Of a stretch of DNA of 64,000 nucleotides, positions 45,168 through 54,243 are shown piece after piece. The stretch comes from an uncultured Lachnoclostridium sp. Lineage in GTDB: Bacteria > Bacillota > Clostridia > Lachnospirales > Lachnospiraceae. A program made the position numbers and the translations under genes. Positions within the stretch are counted from its first letter, which is position 1. Every line of letters starts with the position of its first letter. Under the pieces are notes generated by a model. That model saw nothing but the letters and a program-made list of their open reading frames with translations. It was not told the origin of the DNA and searched no databases. The stretch is from assembly GCA_948330435.1 (NCBI GenBank), contig CAOJBY010000012.1, forward strand, positions 1-64,000, in the 5' to 3' direction.

Positions 45168-46280
45168 TTAATTGATTTTCTGATATATCTCGATTAGTTC
45201 TTTTTCTACCCCCCCCCAGTTATATTTTTCTTGTACAATCCGCTTTCCATTTCTCCCCATTTCCTCCGCCCATTTGGGATTACTCAAAATCCTGTTAACT
45301 GCCACTGCTATTTCTTCTGGTGCATTTGGATTCACACAAATTCCACACTGATTTTTCTCGACTATTTCTTTCCACAAGGGAAAATCAGAAACAATAACCG
45401 GCAGAGCTGCTTCCATATATTCAAATAACTTATTCGGCAAAGCTTCCACTGTGTTTCCTGTGGGAAGATACACCACCAGACCAACCATACTCTTCTGTAA
45501 TACTTTCTGAACCTCTTCTCTGCTCACATATCCCAATTCACACACTTTACTCCAACCATCATATTCCATTAGTTGTTCTCGTAATTCTTGTGATAAATTT
45601 CCAGCCAGATACAAAGTTCCATCAATCTGTTCCATTGCCTTTACGATAGAAAATACTCCATTTGTCTTTGATATTCCCCCTGTGTAGCATACGATTTTTT
45701 CCCTTTCCAGAAATGATTCCGTATCATTTTTGTCATTATAGATAATGGGGTAATTGGCAATACATGTTACGGTATTTGTCAGTTTTTTGCACCGTTCTTC
45801 AATGTGTGGTGTTGCAGTAATTACATGATCCGCTTTTCTTATACAATAATTTTCGTATATCTCAGTAATTGTTATTAACAATGTTCCTAAGATTTTACCC
45901 CGCCGTCTGTACAGACCCGGTTGAAGCTGCCGCGGATAATCCTCATGCATATCGTATATGACTCGTTTTCCTTTCTTTCGCATATATAACAGCACAGATA
46001 ATAATACCACCTCATGAAAATGATATACATCTGCATTTAGTGAGTCTAGCACTTTTTTGACATCTTTACAATAAAGCAAAAAGGGCAATTTCTTATTTGT
46101 TTTCTGTAATTTAACCGTGATAACTTCCACATTACTACAGCTGTCATTAACAAATTCTCCATTCATTTCGGAAGTAACGTAAATTACCTCATGTCCGTAT
46201 TTGGCTAAAGAGGTACATTCTTTCTGAAATATTCTTATGTCATTGGGTCTATGGGCATAACCAACATGTACAATCTTCAT
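45168..46280 (-). CDS. GT4 glycosyltransferase with G9 tract near its end
   Basis: This 370-residue GT-B enzyme has HVGYAHRPNDIRIFQKEC, VYHFHEVVLLSVLLY, VIYDMHEDYP, IVCYTGGISKTNGVF and the donor-site KLFEYMEAALPVIVSDFPLWKE region. The ATG at 46280 is used because GGGAGGA precedes it. A start nine codons earlier lacks one. Nine G at 45209-45217 encode NWGGVEKEL, 14 codons before the stop. Adding one G would read on for 563 residues in total into the fragment at 44617. Confidence 0.88.
   Translation of the reverse strand: MKIVHVGYAHRPNDIRIFQKECTSLAKYGHEVIYVTSEMNGEFVNDSCSNVEVITVKLQKTNKKLPFLLYCKDVKKVLDSLNADVYHFHEVVLLSVLLYMRKKGKRVIYDMHEDYPRQLQPGLYRRRGKILGTLLITITEIYENYCIRKADHVITATPHIEERCKKLTNTVTCIANYPIIYNDKNDTESFLEREKIVCYTGGISKTNGVFSIVKAMEQIDGTLYLAGNLSQELREQLMEYDGWSKVCELGYVSREEVQKVLQKSMVGLVVYLPTGNTVEALPNKLFEYMEAALPVIVSDFPLWKEIVEKNQCGICVNPNAPEEIAVAVNRILSNPKWAEEMGRNGKRIVQEKYNWGGVEKELIEIYQKIN
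45209..45217 (-). repeat. Homopolymer G9 near the 3' end of a GT4 gene
   Basis: Nine consecutive C on the plus strand. With nine, translation stops 14 codons later. With ten, I find no stop codon between the tract and the downstream 173-codon ORF, and (46307-44617+1+1)/3 is a whole number. Confidence 0.9.
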
Positions 46281-46303
46281 GATTCCTCCCTGAAATATAA
46301 CTA

Positions 46304-47410
46304 TCAATCAAAAATCAGCTTTTCATATACTCTCAAAAGCTTTTTTTCTTCTGTTTGCCAGTTATATTTCTCTCTAACGGCTTTCTTTCCATTCTCCCCC
46401 ATTTTTTCTGCCAATTTTGGATTTTCCAAAATATGATTGACCGCATTTGCTATTTCGGTTGGATTATCTGGTGCGACGCATATTCCGCACTGGTTTTTCT
46501 CAATAATCTCTTTCCACAGCGGAAAATTAGAAACAACAATAGGCAGCCCCGCCTCCATGTATTCAAACATCTTATTGGGCAAAGCAGCAATCGTTCCGCT
46601 TGATGGCATATAAACTACGAAACCTACCCTGCTTTTGCTTAATACATTTTGTACTTCCTCCTGACTGATATATCCCAGCTCTTTCACTTTGTTCCATCCT
46701 GAATATTTTACCAGTTCATTTTTGAGATTTTCAGATAGATTTCCTGCAAGATACAGTATTCCATGGATTTGCTCCATCGCTTCTGTCATCTGAAATATTC
46801 CGTTTATTTCTGCCAGTCCGCCCGTATAACAGACAATTTTTTCTCTTTTTACAAAAGGAGTATTAATGCCGCTTCGGTCATGGAAAAGCGGATAATTAGC
46901 AACCAGACTCACTTTAGGTGTAATCTTCTTACATCTTTGTTCGATATGCTGTGTTGCCGCAATCACACAATCAGCCCGCTTCATACAATGTTCTTCATAT
47001 GCTCCAAAAAGACCTGCCAGCATATCTCCTAAAAACTTTCCAAATCTTCTGCGAAAAAACGGTGGTGGATAATCCTCATGTACATCATATATCACCCGCT
47101 TCCCACGCCTTTTCATATACAGGAGCACGGGTAATAGCATATCTTCATGAAAATGATATACGTCTGCATCTAACAAGCATAATGTTTTTTTCAGTTCATT
47201 GCAGAATTTCCAAAACCTCTTTAATCGGTTTGTCTTATGCAAAGGGATAACCGTAACTTTTATATCCTGATTTACATTCACAGTACCTGCATTTTTGTCT
47301 GAAGTAACGTAAAATACCTCATGTCCATGATTATTTAAAGACATGCACTCCTTATAAAATATCCGGATATCATTTGACCTGTGATTAAATCCCACATGAA
47401 CTACTTTCAT
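46304..47410 (-). CDS. GT4 glycosyltransferase
   Basis: This 368-residue GT-B enzyme is closely paralogous to the gene at 45168 (HVGFNHRSNDIRIFYKEC, VYHFHEDMLLPVLLY, IVCYTGGLAEINGIF, KMFEYMEAGLPIVVSNFP). The ATG at 47410 (MKVVHVGF) aligns with the paralogue starts. The 22 codons before it lie inside the preceding gene. It contributes one linkage of the repeat unit. Donor and acceptor are unknown. Confidence 0.88.
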   Translation of the reverse strand: MKVVHVGFNHRSNDIRIFYKECMSLNNHGHEVFYVTSDKNAGTVNVNQDIKVTVIPLHKTNRLKRFWKFCNELKKTLCLLDADVYHFHEDMLLPVLLYMKRRGKRVIYDVHEDYPPPFFRRRFGKFLGDMLAGLFGAYEEHCMKRADCVIAATQHIEQRCKKITPKVSLVANYPLFHDRSGINTPFVKREKIVCYTGGLAEINGIFQMTEAMEQIHGILYLAGNLSENLKNELVKYSGWNKVKELGYISQEEVQNVLSKSRVGFVVYMPSSGTIAALPNKMFEYMEAGLPIVVSNFPLWKEIIEKNQCGICVAPDNPTEIANAVNHILENPKLAEKMGENGKKAVREKYNWQTEEKKLLRVYEKLIFD

Positions 47411-47432
47411 GAATTCTCTTTTTCTCCTATTG

Positions 47433-49022
47433 CTACTTTTTTTCTTTCCTGATGAGAGGCCCGTAGTAAGTATCAAAAAACTTAATAGCCCTTGTTGTTA
47501 TGGCATTTGTTTTATATCCGCCATTCATTCTTAATATCTTTAGATATTCCCTGAAATTCACCCCATAAAACATCCATTTTTCCTGTGTTTTAAATTCGTA
47601 TATCTTCCGTATTGGATATAAAAAGTACAGTATAAAATTCAATTTTTTACGTAACCATTCCCGAAATTTACCATAAAGTGATTCGATATTGGCCGTATCA
47701 TAAGTTTCTTTTCTCACGTAATAATAATATAATTTCCGCTTTTCTCGGATTCTTGTGGGAATTCTCAACCAAAAATCCACAAGTTCATTATCCCACAGCG
47801 GAAGTCTCCAGTCCACACCAAGGTATGCATCATAGCACCTGATATCATTTACAACATATTTTGTCTGCCTGTGCTGCCAGTTAAAAGCCTCAAACACATC
47901 CTGAGCATCATCATAAGTATATTGATCTTTATCAGGAATACTATGTTTTACAAGGTTCCATATATATTTCTGATGCCCAAATTTAATGCCGTATTGACAG
48001 CAATGTACATCTATGATTGCCTCAACTACCTCATCCTTTGTATAATATTCCTTTCCCATTAAAGCCGTGGAAAAATCATTTCCCTCAATCACATCCCCCG
48101 AATTACCCGTCAATACAACGCAGTCTTTATCTAATGTTCCATTTTCAATGTATTTCTTAATCAGACATCCCTGCATATATGGAAGAGTAATTCCTCCTGA
48201 TGCTTCAAGCATATATCTTTCATAATCGCTATCCTTTGTGATCTCTTTATACACCTCCACGGAGTCAAGCAGTATCCATCTATATCCTAAATCATCAGCA
48301 ATCCCTCTCGCCACTTCCTCTTCTTTACCTTTTCTGGTTTTGAATGAAAAACAAATGACATTCTTATAATGACACTTATGCAGCATGACTGCAACTAAAC
48401 GGGAATCATATCCTCCACTTAAAAAAAGTGCTACCTGCCTGCCGTCCAGTTCCTTCGTCATACGTTTAAAAACACTATCCGTAGTCCGTTCAAGCATTGA
48501 TACCAGTTCATTCATGTCACCATGTATATAATTTTTATGTACATGATTAAAGTATCTCCTAATTGTCACCTGACCAGTTTGATTGTCAATCACAGCACAC
48601 GTACCTGCAAGCACAAACTTTATATTTTCAAAAACTGTAGAATTCTGCAGAACAAATCCTGCCGCCAGAAACTCTTTTGCAATATGCTTGTCCACCGAAT
48701 TTATTTTTAATGCAGATTTCAGCTGTTCAATACTGTCAGCCACATATACATCTGTTCCTGCTTTACTATAAAAAAGAGGAAACGACATGATTCTGTCTGC
48801 CACAAGATATGTTTTACCATTGAAATTAAATATCAGACAGAAGTTCCCGTTGAATTGTTTCAGACTTTCAAAGAACTCTTCCTCTGTTTTAATTTCATTC
48901 AAAATGCTATTTATATTTCCATTATAAAAGCATTCTTTATAATAAAGATGTCCCCGAAAGAAGCGATTCTTTTCTTTTGTATAGTTTTGTACCTTATTTG
49001 CATCTAATAATTGATAAATCAC
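47433..49022 (-). CDS. Asparagine-synthase-like amidotransferase without the usual N-terminal Cys
   Basis: This 529-residue protein has a degenerate glutaminase-like N-terminal domain (FNGNFCLIFNFNGKTYLVADR) and an ATP-pyrophosphatase domain with LFLSGGYDSRLVAV (about residue 196-209) and LTGNSGDVIEGND. The catalytic Cys2 of glutamine-dependent AsnB is absent (MIYQLL), so it may use free ammonia or catalyse a different ligation. In polysaccharide clusters AsnB-like proteins such as WbpS amidate uronic acids. The nearby diacetamido-uronate pathway offers a fitting substrate, but this is inferred. Confidence 0.8.
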   Translation of the reverse strand: MIYQLLDANKVQNYTKEKNRFFRGHLYYKECFYNGNINSILNEIKTEEEFFESLKQFNGNFCLIFNFNGKTYLVADRIMSFPLFYSKAGTDVYVADSIEQLKSALKINSVDKHIAKEFLAAGFVLQNSTVFENIKFVLAGTCAVIDNQTGQVTIRRYFNHVHKNYIHGDMNELVSMLERTTDSVFKRMTKELDGRQVALFLSGGYDSRLVAVMLHKCHYKNVICFSFKTRKGKEEEVARGIADDLGYRWILLDSVEVYKEITKDSDYERYMLEASGGITLPYMQGCLIKKYIENGTLDKDCVVLTGNSGDVIEGNDFSTALMGKEYYTKDEVVEAIIDVHCCQYGIKFGHQKYIWNLVKHSIPDKDQYTYDDAQDVFEAFNWQHRQTKYVVNDIRCYDAYLGVDWRLPLWDNELVDFWLRIPTRIREKRKLYYYYVRKETYDTANIESLYGKFREWLRKKLNFILYFLYPIRKIYEFKTQEKWMFYGVNFREYLKILRMNGGYKTNAITTRAIKFFDTYYGPLIRKEKK

Positions 49023-49055
49023 CTGTCTACCTCTGATTCTGATATAATAAGTTCT

Positions 49056-49562
49056 TCACGCTTGACGGCTAATGATATTTCCCTTTTCATCCACTCTCCC
49101 AATCACTCTGGCCGGCACTCCGGCCACCAGTGCGTAATCCGGTACATCTTTCGTAACCACTGCCCCAGCTGCCACCATGGCATATCTTCCAATCGTATGC
49201 CCACAGACAATGGTTGCATTGGCCCCAATGCTTGCACCTTCTTTTATTAGCGTTCTTTTATAATATTCCCTTCCTTTCGGATAGCGGGCTCTGGGAGTTA
49301 AATCATTGGTAAATACACAGGAGGGACCACAGAATACCCCATCCTCCAATTCTACTCCTTCGTACAGAGAGACATTATTCTGTATCTTGCATTCGTCGCC
49401 TATTACAACATTGTTTGATATATTTACGTTTTGTCCCAGAGAGCATCTTTTCCCAATTCTGGCACCTTTCTGGATATGACAGAAATGCCAGATTTTTGTT
49501 TCGTCCCCTATTTCAACGTCTGTATCAATATAGCTGCTTTCATGTATAAAATAACTTTCCAT
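49056..49562 (-). CDS. wbpD: UDP-3-amino-GlcNAcA N-acetyltransferase (WbpD/WlbB-like)
   Basis: This 168-residue left-handed beta-helix acetyltransferase has repeated hexapeptides (IGDETKIWHFCHIQ, IGKRCSLGQNVNISNNV, IGANATIVCGHTIG, VPDYALVAGVPAR). The sequence from DTDVEIGDETKIWHF is characteristic of WbpD/WlbB. It should acetylate the 3-amino group introduced by WbpE. It abuts the wbpB gene (one-base overlap). Confidence 0.9.
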   Translation of the reverse strand: MESYFIHESSYIDTDVEIGDETKIWHFCHIQKGARIGKRCSLGQNVNISNNVVIGDECKIQNNVSLYEGVELEDGVFCGPSCVFTNDLTPRARYPKGREYYKRTLIKEGASIGANATIVCGHTIGRYAMVAAGAVVTKDVPDYALVAGVPARVIGRVDEKGNIISRQA

Positions 49563-50647
49563 TATGAAAATTCTCCTGTCATTTCCGTAGAAGCAAAATC
49601 CGTTAATGGCAGCTTCACCGGAAGACCCGTCTTCTGGCTTTTGTAAATTGCAAGAACCAGTTCCAAAGCATTTCTTCCAGCCACAGCGTCCACATACGGC
49701 TTCCGGTTTTCTTGTATAGCCCGAATCACATCCTCATACAGGCTGCTGTGTCCATTTCCATAAACATTGCTTGTCTGTTCCTGAAGTCCCCTTTTATGAG
49801 TATCTGCAGCATCTTCATCTGTAAACTGCCACACATCAATATTATTGGTGGATTTTCCCCCCACCTTTACGGTGCCCTTCTCTCCAAAAACGTATAAGGT
49901 CTCCTCCAGATTCTGTGGGTAAACATTAGTGGTCCCTTCAATAGTAGCAATTGCTCCATTTTTAAATTTTACCACAGCCATTCCCACATCCTCCGCCTCC
50001 AGGTAGTCATGAAACTGCTGGCGGGTTTGTCCGTACACCTCTTCCACCTCGTCCCCAAACATCCAACGAAGCAGATCGATCCCATGTATGCACTGGTTCA
50101 TCAGTGCTCCCCCATCAGAAGCCCATTTTCCCCGCCAGGGAGCCTGGGTATAATAGTTCTCATTCCGATTCCAGCGCACATGGATGGAGCCATGGGACAG
50201 CTTCCCAAACCTTCCCGCTTCCAGGGCCCCTCGAAGTTCCTGAACAGCCACATTAAAGCGGTTCTGATGACAGGCCGCCACTTTCACGCCTCTTTCCTCA
50301 GATCGGCGGATAATTTCATCCGCATCCTGAATGCTCATGGCAATGGGTTTTTCAATGATGCAGTTTACTCCATGGTCAATACAATATAAGGCGATCTCTG
50401 CGTGAACGCCGCTTTCTGTGGCAATTCCTACCAGATCTATCTCATTTTCCGTCAGCATTTTTTTATAATCTGTATACCTTTTGACTGACTCACAATTCTC
50501 CAAATTTGCTTTATTAAATAATATATCTATTTTTTCTAACTCTACATCGCAAGCTGCTACAAACTCTAATTCATTTTTCAATACGGCTTTTATATGATTT
50601 ATGGCTATACGGCCACAACCGATGAGTGCATATTTCATCTTTTTCAT
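49562..50647 (-). CDS. wbpB: UDP-GlcNAcA 3-dehydrogenase (WbpB/WlbA-like)
   Basis: This 361-residue Gfo/Idh/MocA oxidoreductase has the Rossmann motif YALIGCGRIAINHIKA, EKPIAMSIQDAD and the catalytic GGALMNQCIHGIDLLRWMFG (Asp/His). It oxidises C3 of UDP-GlcNAcA before transamination by WbpE. Its position directly before wbpD, with wbpI and wbpA three genes away, supports the assignment over a generic dehydrogenase. Confidence 0.88.
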   Translation of the reverse strand: MKKMKYALIGCGRIAINHIKAVLKNELEFVAACDVELEKIDILFNKANLENCESVKRYTDYKKMLTENEIDLVGIATESGVHAEIALYCIDHGVNCIIEKPIAMSIQDADEIIRRSEERGVKVAACHQNRFNVAVQELRGALEAGRFGKLSHGSIHVRWNRNENYYTQAPWRGKWASDGGALMNQCIHGIDLLRWMFGDEVEEVYGQTRQQFHDYLEAEDVGMAVVKFKNGAIATIEGTTNVYPQNLEETLYVFGEKGTVKVGGKSTNNIDVWQFTDEDAADTHKRGLQEQTSNVYGNGHSSLYEDVIRAIQENRKPYVDAVAGRNALELVLAIYKSQKTGLPVKLPLTDFASTEMTGEFS

Positions 50648-50664
50648 CCCCTATTATCTATAAT

Positions 50665-51768
50665 TCATCTTACCATAAGATTGTATAAATCAAGAAGCTT
50701 CTGAACTTGTGTCTCCCAATTGTACTCTCTCTCAACTGCCTCTCTTCCATTTCGTCCCATTTCTGCTGCCTTTTCCGGATTGTCAAGTAAATATTGTATG
50801 GTTTTTACAATTCCAGAAATGTTATGCGGATTTATTGCAATTCCGCACCTGTTTTTATCTACTATTTCCTTCCATAATATATAATCTGTACATATAATCG
50901 GAAGTCTGGCTTCCATATATTCAAATATTTTTGTATTGCCTAAAGTGCCTATCCCCCTTACCTGTCCGGTATAATTTAGTGCAATCCCAATCATAGAATC
51001 TGCATAGATGGACTGAACTTCTGCAAACGAAATTTTCCCATAATACTCAACCTTTTTCCATCCATCGAGAGTTTTTAAATAATCCAAATATTGTTTACTC
51101 CCACTTCCTGCCAAAGCGTAAGCAATGTCATCCATTTGCCCAACTGCCTCAATTATTTTATCATGATTCCATTGAGCATCAATCCCTCCCGCAAAACATA
51201 TTTTCCTCTTAGGGCTTCTATCAATCGAGCGTTTTTCTAAAATCGGATAATTGGTAATCATAATGGTTTCTTTATTATATTTTCTCAGTCGCTTTACAAT
51301 ATGTGGTGTTACACTAATAACTGCCCCATATTTTTTCAAAGAATATTTCTCATACCAACAATACACTCCAGAGACTATTTTGCGCAGATATCTTGGCAGC
51401 CATTCTTTATCTTTAATCTGCTCAGGTACATCTTCATGAGAATCGAAAATTACTTTTTTATTTTTTCTAACAAGTGCATTCCCCAACGGAAGCAAGTCTG
51501 GATCATGCAAATGATAAATCTCTGCATCTATTTCCCGTATCTTTTTCTTTATTTTAGCCTGTGAGAAAAAGAACCGCCTGACACGACTAGATGGCCGAAA
51601 TTTAGTAGAAACAATATGCACACCATCAATTATTTCATTATTCTGACTATCATTCACGATCAAGTATACTTCATATCCATTAGCTGCAAGGCTTCTGCAC
51701 TCTTTTTGGAATATTCTGACATCATATCTGCCGTGGGCACTTGTTACATGACACACTCTTTTTTTCAC
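50665..51768 (-). CDS. GT4 glycosyltransferase
   Basis: This 367-residue GT-B enzyme belongs to the same paralogous set as 45168 and 46304 (HVTSAHGRYDVRIFQKEC, EIYHLHDPDLLPLG, VIFDSHEDVPEQ, TKIFEYMEARLPIICTDY, NGREAVEREYNWE). It lies between the wbpB and wbpI genes, so it may transfer the diacetamido-uronate. That is an inference from position. Confidence 0.88.
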   Translation of the reverse strand: MKKRVCHVTSAHGRYDVRIFQKECRSLAANGYEVYLIVNDSQNNEIIDGVHIVSTKFRPSSRVRRFFFSQAKIKKKIREIDAEIYHLHDPDLLPLGNALVRKNKKVIFDSHEDVPEQIKDKEWLPRYLRKIVSGVYCWYEKYSLKKYGAVISVTPHIVKRLRKYNKETIMITNYPILEKRSIDRSPKRKICFAGGIDAQWNHDKIIEAVGQMDDIAYALAGSGSKQYLDYLKTLDGWKKVEYYGKISFAEVQSIYADSMIGIALNYTGQVRGIGTLGNTKIFEYMEARLPIICTDYILWKEIVDKNRCGIAINPHNISGIVKTIQYLLDNPEKAAEMGRNGREAVEREYNWETQVQKLLDLYNLMVR

Positions 51769-51789
51769 TCTAATCTCCTCAAAATCTTT

Positions 51790-52857
51790 TTACTGGTGTA
51801 AAATATGAATTATCTTTTCCGCAGCATGTCCATCACCATAAATTCCCGTTTTCATACAGGGATTACTATTCATAAGTACAGTTTCATAAAGATTATTATG
51901 ATCTACCAACACATTAGCACCACAGTCTACAAGTTCCCTCCAGCTAGTATCAGGCATCAAAACGCATGCTTCTTTTCCTGCAAAGTAAGCTTCTTTCTGA
52001 TATCCGCCACTATCTGTAATGATTTTTAATGCATGCTTTGTCAATCCCATCAGTTTAAGATAATCAATTGGCTCTGTTACAATAACTTTTCTTAAATATG
52101 TCCCCAGCCCATACTCTTCTATTTTTTTTCTTGTCCGTGGATGGAGTGGAAATACAACAGGGACTTCCTTTGTCACCCTGCTTACTTCGGACAAGATACT
52201 TTCCAGGATTTCTTTCCTATCAACATTAAAATCTCTGTGCAAAGTCATGACAAAATAATTATCCGGCCTTAAATGTAACTGTTCTAAAAGGGAATCGTCG
52301 AACGAACATTCCATTTCTTTGTATACGTCATACATAACGTCACCAACAAAAAATACTTTCTCAAAAATTCCTTCCCTTTTTAAATTATCTATTCCTGATT
52401 GACTGGGAACAAATAAATAATGAGAAACATGATCCGTCAGGACCCGATTAATTTCCTCAGGCATATCCTTTGGTTCCTGCCTTAATCCGGCTTCCACATG
52501 TGCAACTTTTACTTTTAACTTTGCACATACTAAAGCCCCTGCCAAGGTTGAATTTGTATCTCCATATAATATAACGATATCCGGCATTTCTTTTAGAATT
52601 ACTTTTTCCAGTTCTATCATCATTTCAGCCGTCATTTCCCCATGACTTTTTCCGCAAATTCCAAGATTATATTCCGGTTTTCTCATATTTAAAACATCAA
52701 AAAACACCCCCGACATATTGCTGTCATAATGTTGGCCGGTATGCACCACGGTTTCCTCTATATCTACATATTTATTAATCTCTTTTTGAATAATTGCTTC
52801 TTTCACAAACTGAGGGCGGGCTCCTACAATAGAAAGAACTTTCATTCCTTTACTCAT
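51790..52857 (-). CDS. wbpI: UDP-GlcNAc3NAcA 2-epimerase (WbpI-like)
   Basis: This 355-residue non-hydrolysing 2-epimerase has VGARPQFVKEAIIQKE, VHTGQHYDSNMSGVFFDVL, YGDTNSTLAGAL, HVEAGLR, MPEEINRVLTDHVS and TDSGGYQKEAYF. Plain UDP-GlcNAc epimerase (WecB) is closely related. The WbpA/B/D/E partners favour WbpI, which makes UDP-ManNAc3NAcA. The ATG at 52857 has AGGAG eight bases upstream. Confidence 0.88.
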   Translation of the reverse strand: MSKGMKVLSIVGARPQFVKEAIIQKEINKYVDIEETVVHTGQHYDSNMSGVFFDVLNMRKPEYNLGICGKSHGEMTAEMMIELEKVILKEMPDIVILYGDTNSTLAGALVCAKLKVKVAHVEAGLRQEPKDMPEEINRVLTDHVSHYLFVPSQSGIDNLKREGIFEKVFFVGDVMYDVYKEMECSFDDSLLEQLHLRPDNYFVMTLHRDFNVDRKEILESILSEVSRVTKEVPVVFPLHPRTRKKIEEYGLGTYLRKVIVTEPIDYLKLMGLTKHALKIITDSGGYQKEAYFAGKEACVLMPDTSWRELVDCGANVLVDHNNLYETVLMNSNPCMKTGIYGDGHAAEKIIHILHQ

Positions 52858-52909
52858 TTTCTGTCTCCTGTAAATACAAAACTTCTCAACTCAAAAGCTT
52901 TTGAAATAT

Positions 52910-54229
52910 TTATAACGTTTCAATATTATCTCTGTTCCTAATATTTTTCATTACATTTTTCGTATCAAAAACAGCTACTGCGTGCTTTTGTATCAGTTCA
53001 TAATCCACATTCGTATGTGCTGCCGTTATCACCAGCAGATCATATGATTCAATTACCGATCCGGTCAGTTCCGGAATTCCTTTATGAATTATTCCATGCC
53101 TCTTATACTGAGGGATCCAGGGATCATAAAAGTCGACTTCAGCGTTCACTTTTGCAAATTCATCGATTACCTCAAGGGCAGGGCTCTCCCGGTAATCATC
53201 AATATCCTGTTTGTAAGCCACCCCTACCACAAGCACTTTTGAGCCATTCAATGCTTTTTTAAAACGGTTCAGAATCTTTCCCGCCCGCTCTACACAATAT
53301 TCCGGCATCCGATCGTTGATCATCATGGAACTCTCTATCATGGACGTGTGGAAGCCATATTCTCTCGCTTTCCAGGACAGATAATAGGGATCCAAAGGAA
53401 TACAATGCCCCCCAAGACCCGGCCCCGGATAAAACGCCTGGAATCCATAGGGTTTTGACTTTGCCGCTTCAATTACCTCCCAGATACTGATTCCCATCCG
53501 ATTGCAGAGAATCGCCAATTCATTTACAAGGCCAATGTTAATATTACGGTAAGTATTTTCCAGGATTTTTTCCATCTCTGCTATGGCCGGAGATGATACC
53601 TCAAACACATCGCCCTCTAATACAGCCCGATACATTGCCGCTATAACCTCTGTGGCATCCTTTCCTACTCCCCCCACAACCTTAGGTGTATTTTTTGTCT
53701 TGTAGATTAAGTTGCCCGGATCCACCCGTTCCGGAGAAAAGCCCAGATAAAAATCCTCACCGCATTTCAGCCCGGATCCTTTTTCCAGAATCGTCTTTAC
53801 CAGTTCTTCCGTAGTTCCGGGGTAGGTTGTTGATTCCAATACAACGATCGTCTCTTTTGTGAGATACTTTGCAATTTCCTCTGTAGAAGATTTCACATAG
53901 CTGATATCGGGCTGCTGATGCTTGTCCAGTGGTGTAGGAACACAGATTGCAATAAAATCCACTTCTTTCACAAAAGAAAAATTGGTTGTCGCTTTTAACA
54001 TTCCGGCTTCAACCAACTTCTTTAAATCACTGTCGACCACATCCCCAATATAATTATGGCCCTTATTTACCAAATCTACTTTTTCTGACTGAACGTCAAA
54101 ACCAATGGTTTTGAATCCGGCCTTTGCTTTCTCTACAGCCAAAGGAAGGCCTACATAGCCAAGGCCTACTACCCCTACCTCTATCTCTTTATTTTTTATT
54201 TTTTTTAACAATTTTTCTTTCATTTTCAT
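52910..54229 (-). CDS. wbpA: UDP-GlcNAc 6-dehydrogenase (WbpA/WecC-like)
   Basis: This 439-residue NAD-dependent UDP-sugar dehydrogenase has the Rossmann motif VGVVGLGYVGLPLAVEKAK, VPTPLDKHQQPDISYV, LESTTYPGTTEELV, FSPERVDPGN and GPGLGGHCIPLDPYYLSWK with catalytic Cys. It makes UDP-GlcNAcA, the first step of the diacetamido-uronate pathway. It follows the WbuB-like glycosyltransferase gene by 14 bp. Confidence 0.92.
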   Translation of the reverse strand: MKMKEKLLKKIKNKEIEVGVVGLGYVGLPLAVEKAKAGFKTIGFDVQSEKVDLVNKGHNYIGDVVDSDLKKLVEAGMLKATTNFSFVKEVDFIAICVPTPLDKHQQPDISYVKSSTEEIAKYLTKETIVVLESTTYPGTTEELVKTILEKGSGLKCGEDFYLGFSPERVDPGNLIYKTKNTPKVVGGVGKDATEVIAAMYRAVLEGDVFEVSSPAIAEMEKILENTYRNINIGLVNELAILCNRMGISIWEVIEAAKSKPYGFQAFYPGPGLGGHCIPLDPYYLSWKAREYGFHTSMIESSMMINDRMPEYCVERAGKILNRFKKALNGSKVLVVGVAYKQDIDDYRESPALEVIDEFAKVNAEVDFYDPWIPQYKRHGIIHKGIPELTGSVIESYDLLVITAAHTNVDYELIQKHAVAVFDTKNVMKNIRNRDNIETL

Positions 54230-54243
54230 CCATCCCCTTATTG

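Noticed and set aside
51790..52857. Epimerase as plain UDP-GlcNAc 2-epimerase (WecB/MnaA) for ManNAc or NeuB precursor
   Set aside because: Motifs do not separate it fully, but the neighbouring WbpA, WbpB and WbpD genes favour WbpI. The alternative remains open.
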